A stretch of DNA of 9,690 nucleotides, taken from assembly GCA_000434615.1 (NCBI GenBank), contig FR880847.1:54566-64255 (forward strand). Direction: 5' to 3'. Both the position numbers and the translations under genes were made by a program. The notes beneath the pieces were generated by a model. That model made no database searches. It saw only the letters and a list, made by a program, of their open reading frames with translations, and was not told where the DNA came from. This DNA is from Clostridium sp. CAG:510 (GTDB taxonomy: Bacteria > Bacillota > Clostridia > Lachnospirales > Lachnospiraceae). Positions 1 to 7,702 of the stretch are shown here, piece after piece; position 1 is the first letter of the stretch, and each line of letters starts with the position of its first letter.

Positions 1-1859
1 GGGAAAGAGCTTACTTTATTACCTATCAGAATTCTCTTGATGTTACATTTTGCAAAAATATTCTGATTGGAAGTCGTTACATTAATAGCATTGTATGTGA
101 TGTCAGTTAAAACAGAACAGCCGGAAAAAGCGCTGGCTCCGATTTTAGTTACACTTTCGGGAATGACAATAGAAGTAATCTTGTTGCATCCCTCAAATGC
201 ATTTGCTCCGATTTCAACCACCGTGTCGGGAATGGTAAACTGTGTCATTGCTGTACAATACTTAAATGCAGAATTTCCGATTCTTGTTAATTTTGTACCT
301 TCCTCAAAAACAACACTGGTAATGTTGTCTTCTGCGGAATTAGTTCCGCCGAAAGCATTATTTCCGATTTCTGTAACCGTATTGGGAATGGTAATGACGC
401 AGTCCGTTGTAAAGCCCGCCTGACTGAACAGGTTGGCAGGAATGACCTCTATTCCCTCGGGAAATACTACTTCACGAATTAAACATTCATCAAAAATTGC
501 CGTTCCACAGTTTGTAAGCTGCAGGGAATCGATAGTCAGAGTTTCAATACCATAGCAACGGAAAAATGCCTTGTTTCCAATACTTGACACATTAAACGGA
601 ATTATCGTACTTCTGAAGGACTGACACTCTTCAAATGCACTGGCGCCAATCTTTTCCAGTGTAAGAGGAAATACATTGGACCGTAAAACAGTGCACCCCT
701 TAAATGCCGTATCCCTGATTTCCAACAGATTAACCGAATACTCAACCGTCTGCATTGCCACACAGTTTTCAAAAGCGCCTTTACCGATAATCGTAACGCT
801 GTCAGGCAGTTTTATCGTTTGGATTGCCACACAGCCTTTGAATGTTTCATCACCGATGGTTTCAATGGTATCCGCAATCGTCACATCTGCCAATTTACTG
901 CATCCGAAGAATTCACCCTTACCGGTAAATGTAGTGCCCTGGGGAATTACCACTTTTTCCAGACTGGTACATTCCCTGAATGCATAATCTCCGATAACGG
1001 TAGTCGCATTGGGAAGCTGTAAGTTCGTGACACTCTTACATCCCATAAAGGAATTTTTACCCAGGTCATTCACAGAGTTGGGAATAATAATTTCCGTAAA
1101 AGCCGTACATTTTGTAAACGCACCTTCCCCAATTGTCTGCAGGGTTCCGGGGAATGTAACATTTTCTAAGGATGCACAACCGTTAAAAGCATTTTTTCCA
1201 ATGGTAGACAACGCACTGGGCGTCTGCACTCCGTTTTCAAAGGTAACCTGCATTAAGTTGGAACCCTGAAAGGCACCCTCTCCGATTTCCTGGATTTTAT
1301 AAGGAATTACAAAATTCACATTTTCGGCAAAAGTCGCTTTATTAAACAGATTTGCCGGAATAATTACATTTTTCTTTTCACCTTCTACGTTTTCATCCTT
1401 GTAGGCAAAATCAACCGACTCCAGATTACAATTTGTAAAAATACCTGTTGCGGCAGCACCGGTTGTGGTCTTACATACCACATTCATGGTCTCCAGACGT
1501 ACATGTGACAAGCTCTTGCAGCCGTTAAACGCATTTTCGCGAATACTGATAAGCCCCTTTACCAGGGTAATATCCTGTAATGCCGTACATTTTTCAAATG
1601 CATTCTTGTTTATGTACTGGAGATTGTCGTTAAAGGTCACCTTTTCCAATCCGGTACAGCCTGAAAAAGCATAGTCTCCAATCTGGGTCAGGGACGTACA
1701 GTTTGACAAATCCACCGTCCTTAGATTTACGCAGTTCTGGAAACCATTGCTGCCAATGCTCTTTATATAGGCGCCTTCTTCAAACCGGATGCCTGTTACC
1801 GCATCCCAGCCCTTAAAACAATAGGATGTAACCACACCCATATCAGAAGAAACAGTAAA
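1..1859 (-). repeat. Leucine-rich-repeat array (BspA type) within the secreted protein
   Basis: Degenerate protein-level repeats of about 23 residues (about 69 bases) run from near residue 125 to the window edge. Each unit carries the core IG-x-x-AF-x-x-C, followed by a short strand such as LxxVTF or IxxIVIP. The Cys of the AFxxC core is kept in most units. The DNA itself has diverged strongly, which indicates an old expansion rather than a recent slippage array. At least three places break the 23-residue rhythm with a longer module: IF-x-x-C near nucleotides 1442-1428, 497-483 and 59-45. The first two are followed by IPANLF. Confidence 0.85.
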
Positions 1860-2231
1860 CATACCATTTTCATCTATTGTACCCCAAAATTCGCCATTTA
1901 CCGTTACATTTCCTTCCTCGTCCACCTGAGGCGTTCCGTCATCAGCCGTAACCGGTATCACTTCTTCAACCGGTAAGGTTTCCCCGGTATCACCTCCCGA
2001 TACCGTTTCCTCTTCATTGCCGTCTGATACGGTTGTTTCTTCGTTGCCTCCCGATACTGCTGTCTCCGGATTTCCACCAGAAACCGTATTTTCCGTTTCC
2101 GTGGATTCCTCTGTGGCAGTATAGGCGATATCCTCTGCAGCCAAAGCCGTCAGAGTGGTCTCACCGATGCTCTGCGTCAACATAAATGCCACACACAATC
2201 CGGCAAGAAATCTCTTTGCTTTCCGTTTCAC
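1..2231 (-). CDS. Secreted BspA-like leucine-rich-repeat protein, C-terminus cut off by window edge
   Basis: The reading frame is open from a GTG at 2231-2229 down to position 3 with no stop, so at least 743 codons are present and the C-terminus is missing. The start is set by an AGGGAGGG ribosome binding site at 2246-2239, 7 bases upstream. The N-terminus is a classical Sec signal peptide: basic KRKAKR (residues 2-7), a hydrophobic stretch to about residue 22, and a likely cleavage site near the ALAA at 29-32. No lipobox is seen. A Thr/Glu/Ser/Gly linker with a 9-residue tandem repeat follows (50-85). From about residue 125 the protein is an array of roughly two dozen repeats of about 23 residues with the pattern IGxxAFxxCxxLxxVxIPxxVxxI, typical of the LRR_5 (BspA/Treponema pallidum) family. 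Members are usually surface or secreted proteins of host-associated bacteria, implicated in binding. The ligand cannot be told here. Anchoring (sortase signal, choline-binding or Ig-like domains) would lie in the missing part. Confidence 0.93.
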   Translation of the reverse strand, partial: MKRKAKRFLAGLCVAFMLTQSIGETTLTALAAEDIAYTATEESTETENTVSGGNPETAVSGGNEETTVSDGNEEETVSGGDTGETLPVEEVIPVTADDGTPQVDEEGNVTVNGEFWGTIDENGMFTVSSDMGVVTSYCFKGWDAVTGIRFEEGAYIKSIGSNGFQNCVNLRTVDLSNCTSLTQIGDYAFSGCTGLEKVTFNDNLQYINKNAFEKCTALQDITLVKGLISIRENAFNGCKSLSHVRLETMNVVCKTTTGAAATGIFTNCNLESVDFAYKDENVEGEKKNVIIPANLFNKATFAENVNFVIPYKIQEIGEGAFQGSNLMQVTFENGVQTPSALSTIGKNAFNGCASLENVTFPGTLQTIGEGAFTKCTAFTEIIIPNSVNDLGKNSFMGCKSVTNLQLPNATTVIGDYAFRECTSLEKVVIPQGTTFTGKGEFFGCSKLADVTIADTIETIGDETFKGCVAIQTIKLPDSVTIIGKGAFENCVAMQTVEYSVNLLEIRDTAFKGCTVLRSNVFPLTLEKIGASAFEECQSFRSTIIPFNVSSIGNKAFFRCYGIETLTIDSLQLTNCGTAIFDECLIREVVFPEGIEVIPANLFSQAGFTTDCVITIPNTVTEIGNNAFGGTNSAEDNITSVVFEEGTKLTRIGNSAFKYCTAMTQFTIPDTVVEIGANAFEGCNKITSIVIPESVTKIGASAFSGCSVLTDITYNAINVTTSNQNIFAKCNIKRILIGNKVSSF
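1977..2084 (-). repeat. Four 27-bp tandem repeats encoding 9-residue units
   Basis: Four in-frame 27-bp units encode VSGGNPETA, VSGGNEETT, VSDGNEEET and VSGGDTGET (residues 50-85 of the LRR protein). Units differ at several bases, mostly silent or conservative. The stretch lies between the signal peptide and the LRR array and is acidic and small-residue rich, so it is probably a flexible spacer. Copy number could vary between strains by slippage, always staying in frame. Confidence 0.88.
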
Positions 2232-2246
2232 AATCTTTCCCTCCCT

Positions 2247-2267
2247 AATCAAAATAATAGTTTGATT
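2247..2267 (-). promoter_or_regulatory. AT-rich inverted repeat in the leader of the LRR gene
   Basis: On the minus strand AATCAAA (2267-2261) is mirrored by TTTGATT (2253-2247) around a 7-base loop. It sits in the 5' untranslated leader, immediately upstream of the AGGGAGGG ribosome binding site. A 7-bp AT-rich stem is weak as RNA. It could be a protein-binding operator, an mRNA-stabilising element or chance. Confidence 0.35.
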
Positions 2268-2297
2268 TAAGAAAATATTATTTAGTTACACTGTTTT

Positions 2298-2326
2298 ATT
2301 TTACAACACGCACAGGGTAATGTCAA
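2298..2326 (-). promoter_or_regulatory. Sigma-70-type promoter of the LRR gene
   Basis: On the minus strand TTGACA (2326-2321) is followed by a 17-base spacer and TAAAAT (2303-2298). This is a perfect -35 box, optimal spacing and a 5/6 match to the -10 box. Transcription should start near 2291, giving a leader of about 60 bases before the GTG start. It fires away from the promoter of the dynamin-like gene. Confidence 0.82.
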
Positions 2327-2372
2327 CGAAAGCAATACCCTCATTTTTCTTGCTAAATTTCCAATATTATTT

Positions 2373-2401
2373 TTGACATTTCCCCATTAAAAGCATATAA
2401 T
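2373..2401 (+). promoter_or_regulatory. Perfect consensus sigma-70-type promoter of the dynamin-like gene
   Basis: TTGACA (2373-2378), exactly 17 bases of spacer, then TATAAT (2396-2401): both hexamers match the consensus completely. The start of transcription is expected near 2408, leaving a short leader of about 30 bases with no room for a riboswitch. No clear operator overlaps it, which suggests strong, largely constitutive expression. Confidence 0.9.
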
Positions 2402-2425
2402 TTAATTTAAGTACAAAAATAAATT

Positions 2426-2433
2426 GGGAGGAG
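2426..2433 (+). promoter_or_regulatory. Ribosome binding site fixing the GTG start of the dynamin-like gene
   Basis: GGGAGGAG lies 6 bases upstream of the GTG at 2440. No ATG in the same frame is equally well placed: the next in-frame ATGs, at 2452 and 2458, lie 18 or more bases from this site. GTG at 2440 is therefore the likely start. An overlapping +3 frame starting at 2424 is a shadow. Confidence 0.85.
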
Positions 2434-2439
2434 TTAACC

Positions 2440-4989
2440 GTGAAAGAACTAATGATTATGTATCACCCTGTCAAGAAGGAAATCCGCTTTCTTGCCAAGG
2501 TAAAGGGAGAGTTTTTAGACATTCCTTACAAGATGTGTCCCAACCTGATCAAGTACTCTCCGGAGCAGGGCGAATTCTTACTGCAGAATCAGGGCAACCA
2601 GTTTTTTGATGACATCTGGGAACAATTCCTGTGTGATAAAATCAGTCTCGTCTTCAAGGGCACGCAGATTGACTATGAAGACTTTGAGAAGAAGGTAGAT
2701 GAATACAACAAGACTTGTGGGGAAGATCGTTTCCGTATCAGCAACTTCATAGAGACTGCTTCTGTTTCCAGGATTTTTACCAATGTCAGTGATTTCTGTG
2801 ATGAAACCATTGCTCTCTTCGACGAAGAGCTGAAAAATTCCGACATTCAGAAGTCCTTCTTAATCAGAAAGCATGAATTTGAAGCTAAAAGAGAAAAATT
2901 AAGCCAGAACGATATCAATATCTGTCTGGTAGGTACATACAGCTCCGGTAAATCCACTTTCATCAATGCCATGATCGGCAAAAGAATCTTACCGGAAAGT
3001 ATTAACTCCGAGACCGCAAAGATGTTCCGTATCCAGGACAGCCAGAAGCCTGCCGTTGCCTTCAACTTAAAGACTTCCGAAGCAGACTCCACCGTTCGTG
3101 TCGTAATTAACTGGAGTGCCGAAAAGGGAAAATTCATTTTTTCTGCTAACGGCGACTGCCCTCTTACAGAGAAAAAGATTGACGGAGAAATCAACAGCGC
3201 CCTGGTCTTCCACTTACAGCAGCATGAACAGCTGTCCAATATCTTAAAATGCTTAAACGATATTCCCAATGCGTTTACCGAGGAATATCCGGAATACATC
3301 GATGGCATCATTGAAGTAAGCTTCCCGATTCCCATTGACAAGAATATCAGCTTCACTTTCTATGATACTCCCGGTACGGACAGCAACTCCAACGAGCATC
3401 TGTTAGTCCTTCAGAAAGCCCTGCAGCAGCAGACCAACTCCATCTTAATCATTCTTTATGAGCCCACCAAGATGGAAGGTACCGGCAACTCTGTTTTATA
3501 CAAGCTGATCAACTCTTCCAGAGAAAGTGCTGATACAAAGGACAAGGTACATATTGACCTGACCCGTTCCTTACATATCATCAACCAGGCGGACACCAGA
3601 AGCCTCGCAGACCTAAACAACTTAAAGAATAAAAAAGTAAAAGTCTCCTTAAAGGAAACCGACAAAATTTACAATGAAGAAGCCGAGGAAATCGACCTTT
3701 CCAAAGAAAGACTCTTTTTCGTTTCCTCTAAGGCCGCTTATATTGCCAAGGCAATCTCCAACAACGTGGATACCGAGGATGAAAGACTCTGGCTTGCAAA
3801 CCACCGAAACGAAATCAACAACACACCGGTGACGGATCCTTTCTTAATGAAAGCCAACAACAACGAAATCGAAACCGGTATGTACTTCAAGTTGGATAAG
3901 CTTTCCCAGGCTGACAACGAAACCAAGCAGCTTATCTCCGAGTGTATGGAGGAATTAAAGAAATGCGATGCGGATACCGACAACAGCCTCTATCCTATTC
4001 TGCACCGGATTTATATCAACTCCGGTATGTATGCGGTTGAGAAGGAAATTGTAAAATATGCGCAGAAATATGCTCTCGCAGTTAAGGCTAAGGGTCTTTA
4101 CGACGGTATCTGCAGTGTCGTAAACTTCATCCGTGACGACTATGAAGTAATCGAAAAGCAGGCACGCCTGTCCAAGGAAGAAATTTCCAAAAACATCGAA
4201 ACCATGAAGACCACAATGGTGGATGACATTGATTCTTCCTATGAGAAATACCTGCAGGAGCTTACTCCGGAAAGACTGGTTACCGCCTTCCCCGAAATTA
4301 AGGTGCTGAAAGCCATCGTGGAAACGAGACGTATCCAGGCAGAAAAAATCGCCGACAAAATGAAATGGATTGCTCTCCGTCCGGAAGTCTTTGAAGAGAA
4401 AAACAATATCATCCGTAATGAGCTGAACCGCTACTTACTGGAAATTGACGAATACTATAAAGAAAACCGTGAAAGCATCCTGAAGCACCAGATAGAAGAA
4501 TTAAAGGGCATCATTGTAAACCGTATTACCGGTTACAAGGGCATTGATGAAGAATTGGTAAGACGTATCGCCAACGTATCCGATACACTGGTTCCTCCTT
4601 CTACCTTAAAGGCTCTGAAGATGGATGAATACATCAATAAGCAGAAAGCCATCTTCATCTTCTCCACCAACGACAAGAAGTCTTATAAGAATGATGTAGA
4701 AAGCATGTTCACTTCTACTACCCAGATGCAGTATGATTCCTATATTGCTGAAATCATGGATGTAGCAAGAGCAAAAACAGCAGAACTCATTCAGGAATTC
4801 AAATCCAACATTGATATGATTTCCAGCAACCTGGAATTCCTCATCAACGACGAAAAGAAAGCGATTTCCATGCAGTCCAAGGCAAAGGCCGTTCTGGAAT
4901 TAGTCACTGAAAAGGATGCGGAACTTAACAAGCGCATCTGGGGTGAAGAAGAAGTAAAAGAAGCTGCTGAAGAAGCACTTGCTGAATAA
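2440..4989 (+). CDS. Dynamin-like large GTPase, 849 aa
   Basis: Dynamin-family GTPase, by its motifs. The G1 P-loop is GTYSSGKS at residues 165-172. A likely switch I Thr is T192, after LPESINSE. G3 is DTPG at 309-312, G4 is NQAD at 382-385, and a G5-like VSSKAA lies at 428-433. Before the GTPase domain is a separate domain of about 100 residues (from MYHP to the FKGTxxDYEDF segment at 73-83). After it, residues about 490-849 are charged and helical, with coiled-coil-like stretches near 570-700 and 765-849. I see no transmembrane segment or signal peptide, so the protein should be cytosolic or peripheral on the membrane. Known relatives remodel membranes, and some bacterial ones act in membrane repair, vesicle release or phage defence. 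Which applies here cannot be told. The gene has its own promoter and terminator, so it is monocistronic. Codon choice favours AAC, ATC, TTC and CGT more than in its neighbours, which suggests high expression. Confidence 0.9.
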   Translation: MKELMIMYHPVKKEIRFLAKVKGEFLDIPYKMCPNLIKYSPEQGEFLLQNQGNQFFDDIWEQFLCDKISLVFKGTQIDYEDFEKKVDEYNKTCGEDRFRISNFIETASVSRIFTNVSDFCDETIALFDEELKNSDIQKSFLIRKHEFEAKREKLSQNDINICLVGTYSSGKSTFINAMIGKRILPESINSETAKMFRIQDSQKPAVAFNLKTSEADSTVRVVINWSAEKGKFIFSANGDCPLTEKKIDGEINSALVFHLQQHEQLSNILKCLNDIPNAFTEEYPEYIDGIIEVSFPIPIDKNISFTFYDTPGTDSNSNEHLLVLQKALQQQTNSILIILYEPTKMEGTGNSVLYKLINSSRESADTKDKVHIDLTRSLHIINQADTRSLADLNNLKNKKVKVSLKETDKIYNEEAEEIDLSKERLFFVSSKAAYIAKAISNNVDTEDERLWLANHRNEINNTPVTDPFLMKANNNEIETGMYFKLDKLSQADNETKQLISECMEELKKCDADTDNSLYPILHRIYINSGMYAVEKEIVKYAQKYALAVKAKGLYDGICSVVNFIRDDYEVIEKQARLSKEEISKNIETMKTTMVDDIDSSYEKYLQELTPERLVTAFPEIKVLKAIVETRRIQAEKIADKMKWIALRPEVFEEKNNIIRNELNRYLLEIDEYYKENRESILKHQIEELKGIIVNRITGYKGIDEELVRRIANVSDTLVPPSTLKALKMDEYINKQKAIFIFSTNDKKSYKNDVESMFTSTTQMQYDSYIAEIMDVARAKTAELIQEFKSNIDMISSNLEFLINDEKKAISMQSKAKAVLELVTEKDAELNKRIWGEEEVKEAAEEALAE

Positions 4990-5022
4990 TCTTTTCTCTC
5001 CTTCCGCCATTATCTTACATAG

Positions 5023-5060
5023 AAAAAACCGTAAGCCCTAAAGCTTACGGTTTTTATTTT
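5023..5060. terminator. Bidirectional intrinsic terminator between convergent genes
   Basis: A 13-bp perfect inverted repeat pairs AAAAACCGTAAGC (5024-5036) with its complement at 5043-5055 around a 6-base loop. On the plus strand it runs into a long T-tract to about 5063. On the minus strand the A-run at 5028-5023 becomes a U-tract. It lies 34 bases after the stop of the dynamin-like gene and 17 bases past the stop of the pilin gene at 5077, so it ends both transcripts. Confidence 0.93.
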
Positions 5061-5076
5061 TTTCATAATTCACTTA

Positions 5077-7071
5077 TCAATCAGTAGCTGTAAAGTAGAA
5101 GTAACCTTCTCCTCCACCATTCTTCCAGATTTCGTACTTATAACTTTCATTGTTTGAAATCTCTGTCATGGAGCCATCATCATTATACTTCACATGTCTT
5201 TCATACATCCAAATTTTAATTCTGTATTCGCCTGCTCCGGTACCATAATTAGCAAGTTCCAACTTGCAATCTCCACCACTCTGCAGGTTTCTGACAAATT
5301 TCCAATCAGAACCTTCCTTCTTTTCCAGAATATACTGAATGTCATTTCTAAAGTTGCCCTTATTGGTAGTACCACCCAGCGAATAAATATCTTTTACAGA
5401 AAAGAGTGTGCCATTATAATATTTGGAAATCTTAGCATTCTTATCTGCAGGAAGTCCAAGTTCCTCCGCAAAGCCCAAATCCGTACTGGTAAATGAAATA
5501 CATACCCTATCCATAGTACCTTGAATCAAATATTGATCTTCCGGTGTATCAACAAACGGCCATACAACTGCTCCGGTATCCTGATTTACCATACACATCT
5601 TTACTTGCATATCATAAACAATACCATACCGCATCATATATCCAAACTTGGGACGCATATTAACCGAAGTACCGGCATCAAATCCAAAACCTAAATCCTG
5701 GTCTGTGAACCATCTGCACCAGCCTGTATCACCTGATCCGGTTTCACGATATCTGTAGCTTCTGACTAACTGGTAGTTTCCATTTCCAAATTTACTTATC
5801 AGCAAACTCTTTAAATCATCAATTGCAAAGGAACCAATGGGATCATCGGAACCTCTTGCCAGACCGTGCTCAGGGGTAAAATACCTAGTGTTATCTATCT
5901 TGTACTCTCCAAACACATTGCCATAGGAAATCCCTGTTTTATTGCTATTGGAACTTGCAAAAGTCCCCATCGGATGCGTTGCAACAGCCTTAATGGTAAT
6001 AAAAGAATTTCTCGGCATATCCTCATTTAACTTAACCTTAATGAATGCCTTTGCCGGATTTAAAGGATCCCATGCCACTGCTGTCATACCCGGTATAGCC
6101 GTACCATTGGCTTCCACAGTCCAAGTAATACCGTAAGGATTTACATAATCATCATCCCACTCTCTTGGTTCCTTATCGAGATAAGTGCCGCTCAAATCAG
6201 CCTGCAGCAGATATTCCGCATCTTTCTTATATTCTGTACCTGTTACGGAAAGTTTCTTGACAGTTACGGTATTGACCCTGCGAATTCTGACACGTACCGC
6301 ACGCATCGCCATTGCATTGCCCTCTGCATCCTTGGTCGCTGTTTTTACCAACAGATGCACAATACTTCCTTCTTCCGCACTGCCTATATAAATTGTGTTG
6401 CCAAGCATATGTGTGGTAGAATCTGTATTGCCACCGACAATGTCCCATTCTACTGCCTTATTAGAAATTCCTACCACATCGGGATTAAACGTGTAACTCT
6501 GGTTTGGCTCCAATACCACATCATCAATTACATCAATGGATGCTGAAGGTGTTGTATCCACTACACCGTTTCTTGCAGTAATCTGGAATGTTGCATTAAA
6601 AGTCTTTAAGCCACCTGCAGACTCTCTCTCTAATCCGATATCCAAATACAGATTCCCCGAATCCTTAAAAGAAGCCGTATCTGCCGAAAAGGCTGTAATA
6701 CCGTTAGCCATCAGTTCTTCTCCGGATAATGCCCCACCTTCACATGAATAAAGCAACTGCTTAGTAGCGGCATCGTATTTAACCTTATGAGTCTTTGTCC
6801 CCTCCGGAATCACAAGGGTATTGTCTGCAAAAGAAACCGATTCCGTAGCAGTGGTATCAATAATCAAATCGTTAATCTGATTCACCACCATCTGTGCTTC
6901 CTGTTGCAGTTCCACCTCGTTCATTCCGTTGTCATAGCTTTGCGCACTGACAATCAGAATACCGCCAACCGTGGTACCGACCAGACTTAAGATGGCAATC
7001 GCACAAATAAGCTCAACCAATGTAAGTCCCCTGTTGCCCAGTTTTTTCCATCCTTTCATTAACCGTTTCAT
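5077..7071 (-). CDS. Very large minor pilin, PilW/GspJ-like N-terminus with long C-terminal extension
   Basis: The 664-residue product starts with a type III signal: a basic leader, cleavage expected at G15|L16 before LTLVEL, Glu20 at +5, and a hydrophobic helix to about residue 42. This is the signature of prepilins processed and N-methylated by prepilin peptidase, then built into a type IV pilus or pseudopilus. The pilin-like core probably ends near 172. Two stretches of beta-rich, Ig-like sequence follow (about 176-268 and 270-367). A C-terminal region (about 384-664) rich in Trp, Tyr and Gly is one I do not recognise. J/PilW-class pilins are usually about 200-350 residues, so this one is strongly extended. 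Start choice: AGGAGGAG at 7082-7075 lies just before the ATG at 7071; another ATG four codons in is possible. It is the last gene of the pilin cluster and ends at the shared terminator. A tip adhesin role is inference. Confidence 0.85.
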   Translation of the reverse strand: MKRLMKGWKKLGNRGLTLVELICAIAILSLVGTTVGGILIVSAQSYDNGMNEVELQQEAQMVVNQINDLIIDTTATESVSFADNTLVIPEGTKTHKVKYDAATKQLLYSCEGGALSGEELMANGITAFSADTASFKDSGNLYLDIGLERESAGGLKTFNATFQITARNGVVDTTPSASIDVIDDVVLEPNQSYTFNPDVVGISNKAVEWDIVGGNTDSTTHMLGNTIYIGSAEEGSIVHLLVKTATKDAEGNAMAMRAVRVRIRRVNTVTVKKLSVTGTEYKKDAEYLLQADLSGTYLDKEPREWDDDYVNPYGITWTVEANGTAIPGMTAVAWDPLNPAKAFIKVKLNEDMPRNSFITIKAVATHPMGTFASSNSNKTGISYGNVFGEYKIDNTRYFTPEHGLARGSDDPIGSFAIDDLKSLLISKFGNGNYQLVRSYRYRETGSGDTGWCRWFTDQDLGFGFDAGTSVNMRPKFGYMMRYGIVYDMQVKMCMVNQDTGAVVWPFVDTPEDQYLIQGTMDRVCISFTSTDLGFAEELGLPADKNAKISKYYNGTLFSVKDIYSLGGTTNKGNFRNDIQYILEKKEGSDWKFVRNLQSGGDCKLELANYGTGAGEYRIKIWMYERHVKYNDDGSMTEISNNESYKYEIWKNGGGEGYFYFTATD

Positions 7072-7186
7072 AATCTCCTCCTATTATAAATTGAAGTGTC
7101 TTATGTAAATGCATGCTGTCAAATTACTTTCTATCATTATATCGTAGATTACAAAGAAAATCCACCATATATTTTCTGCATTTTTA
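7072..7186 (-). promoter_or_regulatory. 115-bp gap in the pilin cluster with a possible internal promoter
   Basis: The other gaps in the cluster are 9 and 23 bases, so this one stands out. On the minus strand a perfect TATAAT (7141-7136) is preceded, with a 17-base spacer, by TGGATT (7164-7159), only 3/6 of the -35 consensus. If used, it would give the large pilin gene its own transcript with a leader of about 60 bases. A TTGACA (7123-7118) in the same gap has no -10 box at proper distance, and a second TATAAT overlaps the ribosome binding site too closely to serve. No terminator hairpin is seen, so readthrough from upstream genes is expected. Confidence 0.35.
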
Positions 7187-7693
7187 TTACTGAATTTCTA
7201 TTTTGCCAGTTAACGGATACAGTATCATTTCTGCTGTCCTGCTGTTTTTAACCGCCTTTATCCTTGTACAGTAATAGCCTGTCGCTGCATTGGAAAATGC
7301 ACCGCTGCTTCTGTCGTAGTAAATAACAAGCGGTGTTCCACCGTCTACCAGTTCTGTATAAGATCCGGAATTGTTGATTTCATAAAAAACCTGTACTCCC
7401 TTAAAACCTACAATGTTTTCTTTTGTTGTTTCCCTTCCGGAACTGTCTTCCGTATAATATTCCTTTGCATAAATCTGGTCGCCCTTTTTATATATTTCTA
7501 TATGAGCGTCAAATTTCCCCATGGAAGTCACTCTTATGGATTGAAGGGATGCCTTTAACTTATCAATACACTCATCCGCCGGTTTGCTGACCGCCATGCC
7601 GATTCCTGCGGAAATGAGTCCCGTCAGAATAGTCATTATGGCGATTACCACAATCAGTTCTACCAAGGAGAACCCTTTATTTTCCTGTTTCAT
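7187..7693 (-). CDS. Small pilin or pseudopilin, GspG/GspH-like, 168 aa
   Basis: Short leader MKQENKG with cleavage expected at G7|F8, followed by FSLVEL with Glu12 at +5 and a hydrophobic helix to about residue 34. This is a canonical type IV prepilin N-terminus. The remainder is a globular head of about 130 residues with beta-strand-like segments and two Cys (C42, C142). The length fits both a main pilin and a FimU/GspH-type minor pilin. Its place inside a minor-pilin cluster favours the latter. GGAGGG at 7702-7697 sits right behind the stop codon of the upstream gene, 3 bases before ATG, so the two genes are probably translationally coupled. It shares the motif FKGVQxxY (97-104) with the upstream gene product. 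Confidence 0.88.
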   Translation of the reverse strand: MKQENKGFSLVELIVVIAIMTILTGLISAGIGMAVSKPADECIDKLKASLQSIRVTSMGKFDAHIEIYKKGDQIYAKEYYTEDSSGRETTKENIVGFKGVQVFYEINNSGSYTELVDGGTPLVIYYDRSSGAFSNAATGYYCTRIKAVKNSRTAEMILYPLTGKIEIQ

Positions 7694-7702
7694 ATGCCCT
7701 CC

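Noticed and set aside
67..1674. Several plus-strand open frames of 61-118 codons
   Set aside because: They lie opposite the LRR coding frame, repeat the pattern of the leucine-rich repeats in antisense (for example recurring I/VTLSGM), and lack ribosome binding sites.
1..1800. A regular spacing that could suggest a CRISPR array or DNA tandem repeat
   Set aside because: The roughly 69-base periodicity is explained by leucine-rich repeats at protein level. The DNA units are not near-identical and there are no spacers between identical direct repeats.
2847..3983. Minus-strand open frames of 169, 69 and 81 codons within the dynamin-like gene
   Set aside because: They are antisense shadows of a clearly conserved GTPase frame, Ser/Leu-rich from reverse-complemented Lys/Glu codons, with no promoter or ribosome binding site.
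2440..5060. A defence-system operon around the dynamin-like gene
   Set aside because: The gene has its own promoter and terminator and no partner gene in the same direction within the window. There is no nuclease, Toll/interleukin-1 receptor domain, toxin or mobile element nearby.
7072..7123. TTGACA at 7123-7118 and TATAAT at 7089-7084 as a promoter pair for the large pilin gene
   Set aside because: The spacer is 28 bases, too long, and the TATAAT directly abuts the ribosome binding site, so the transcript would lack it.
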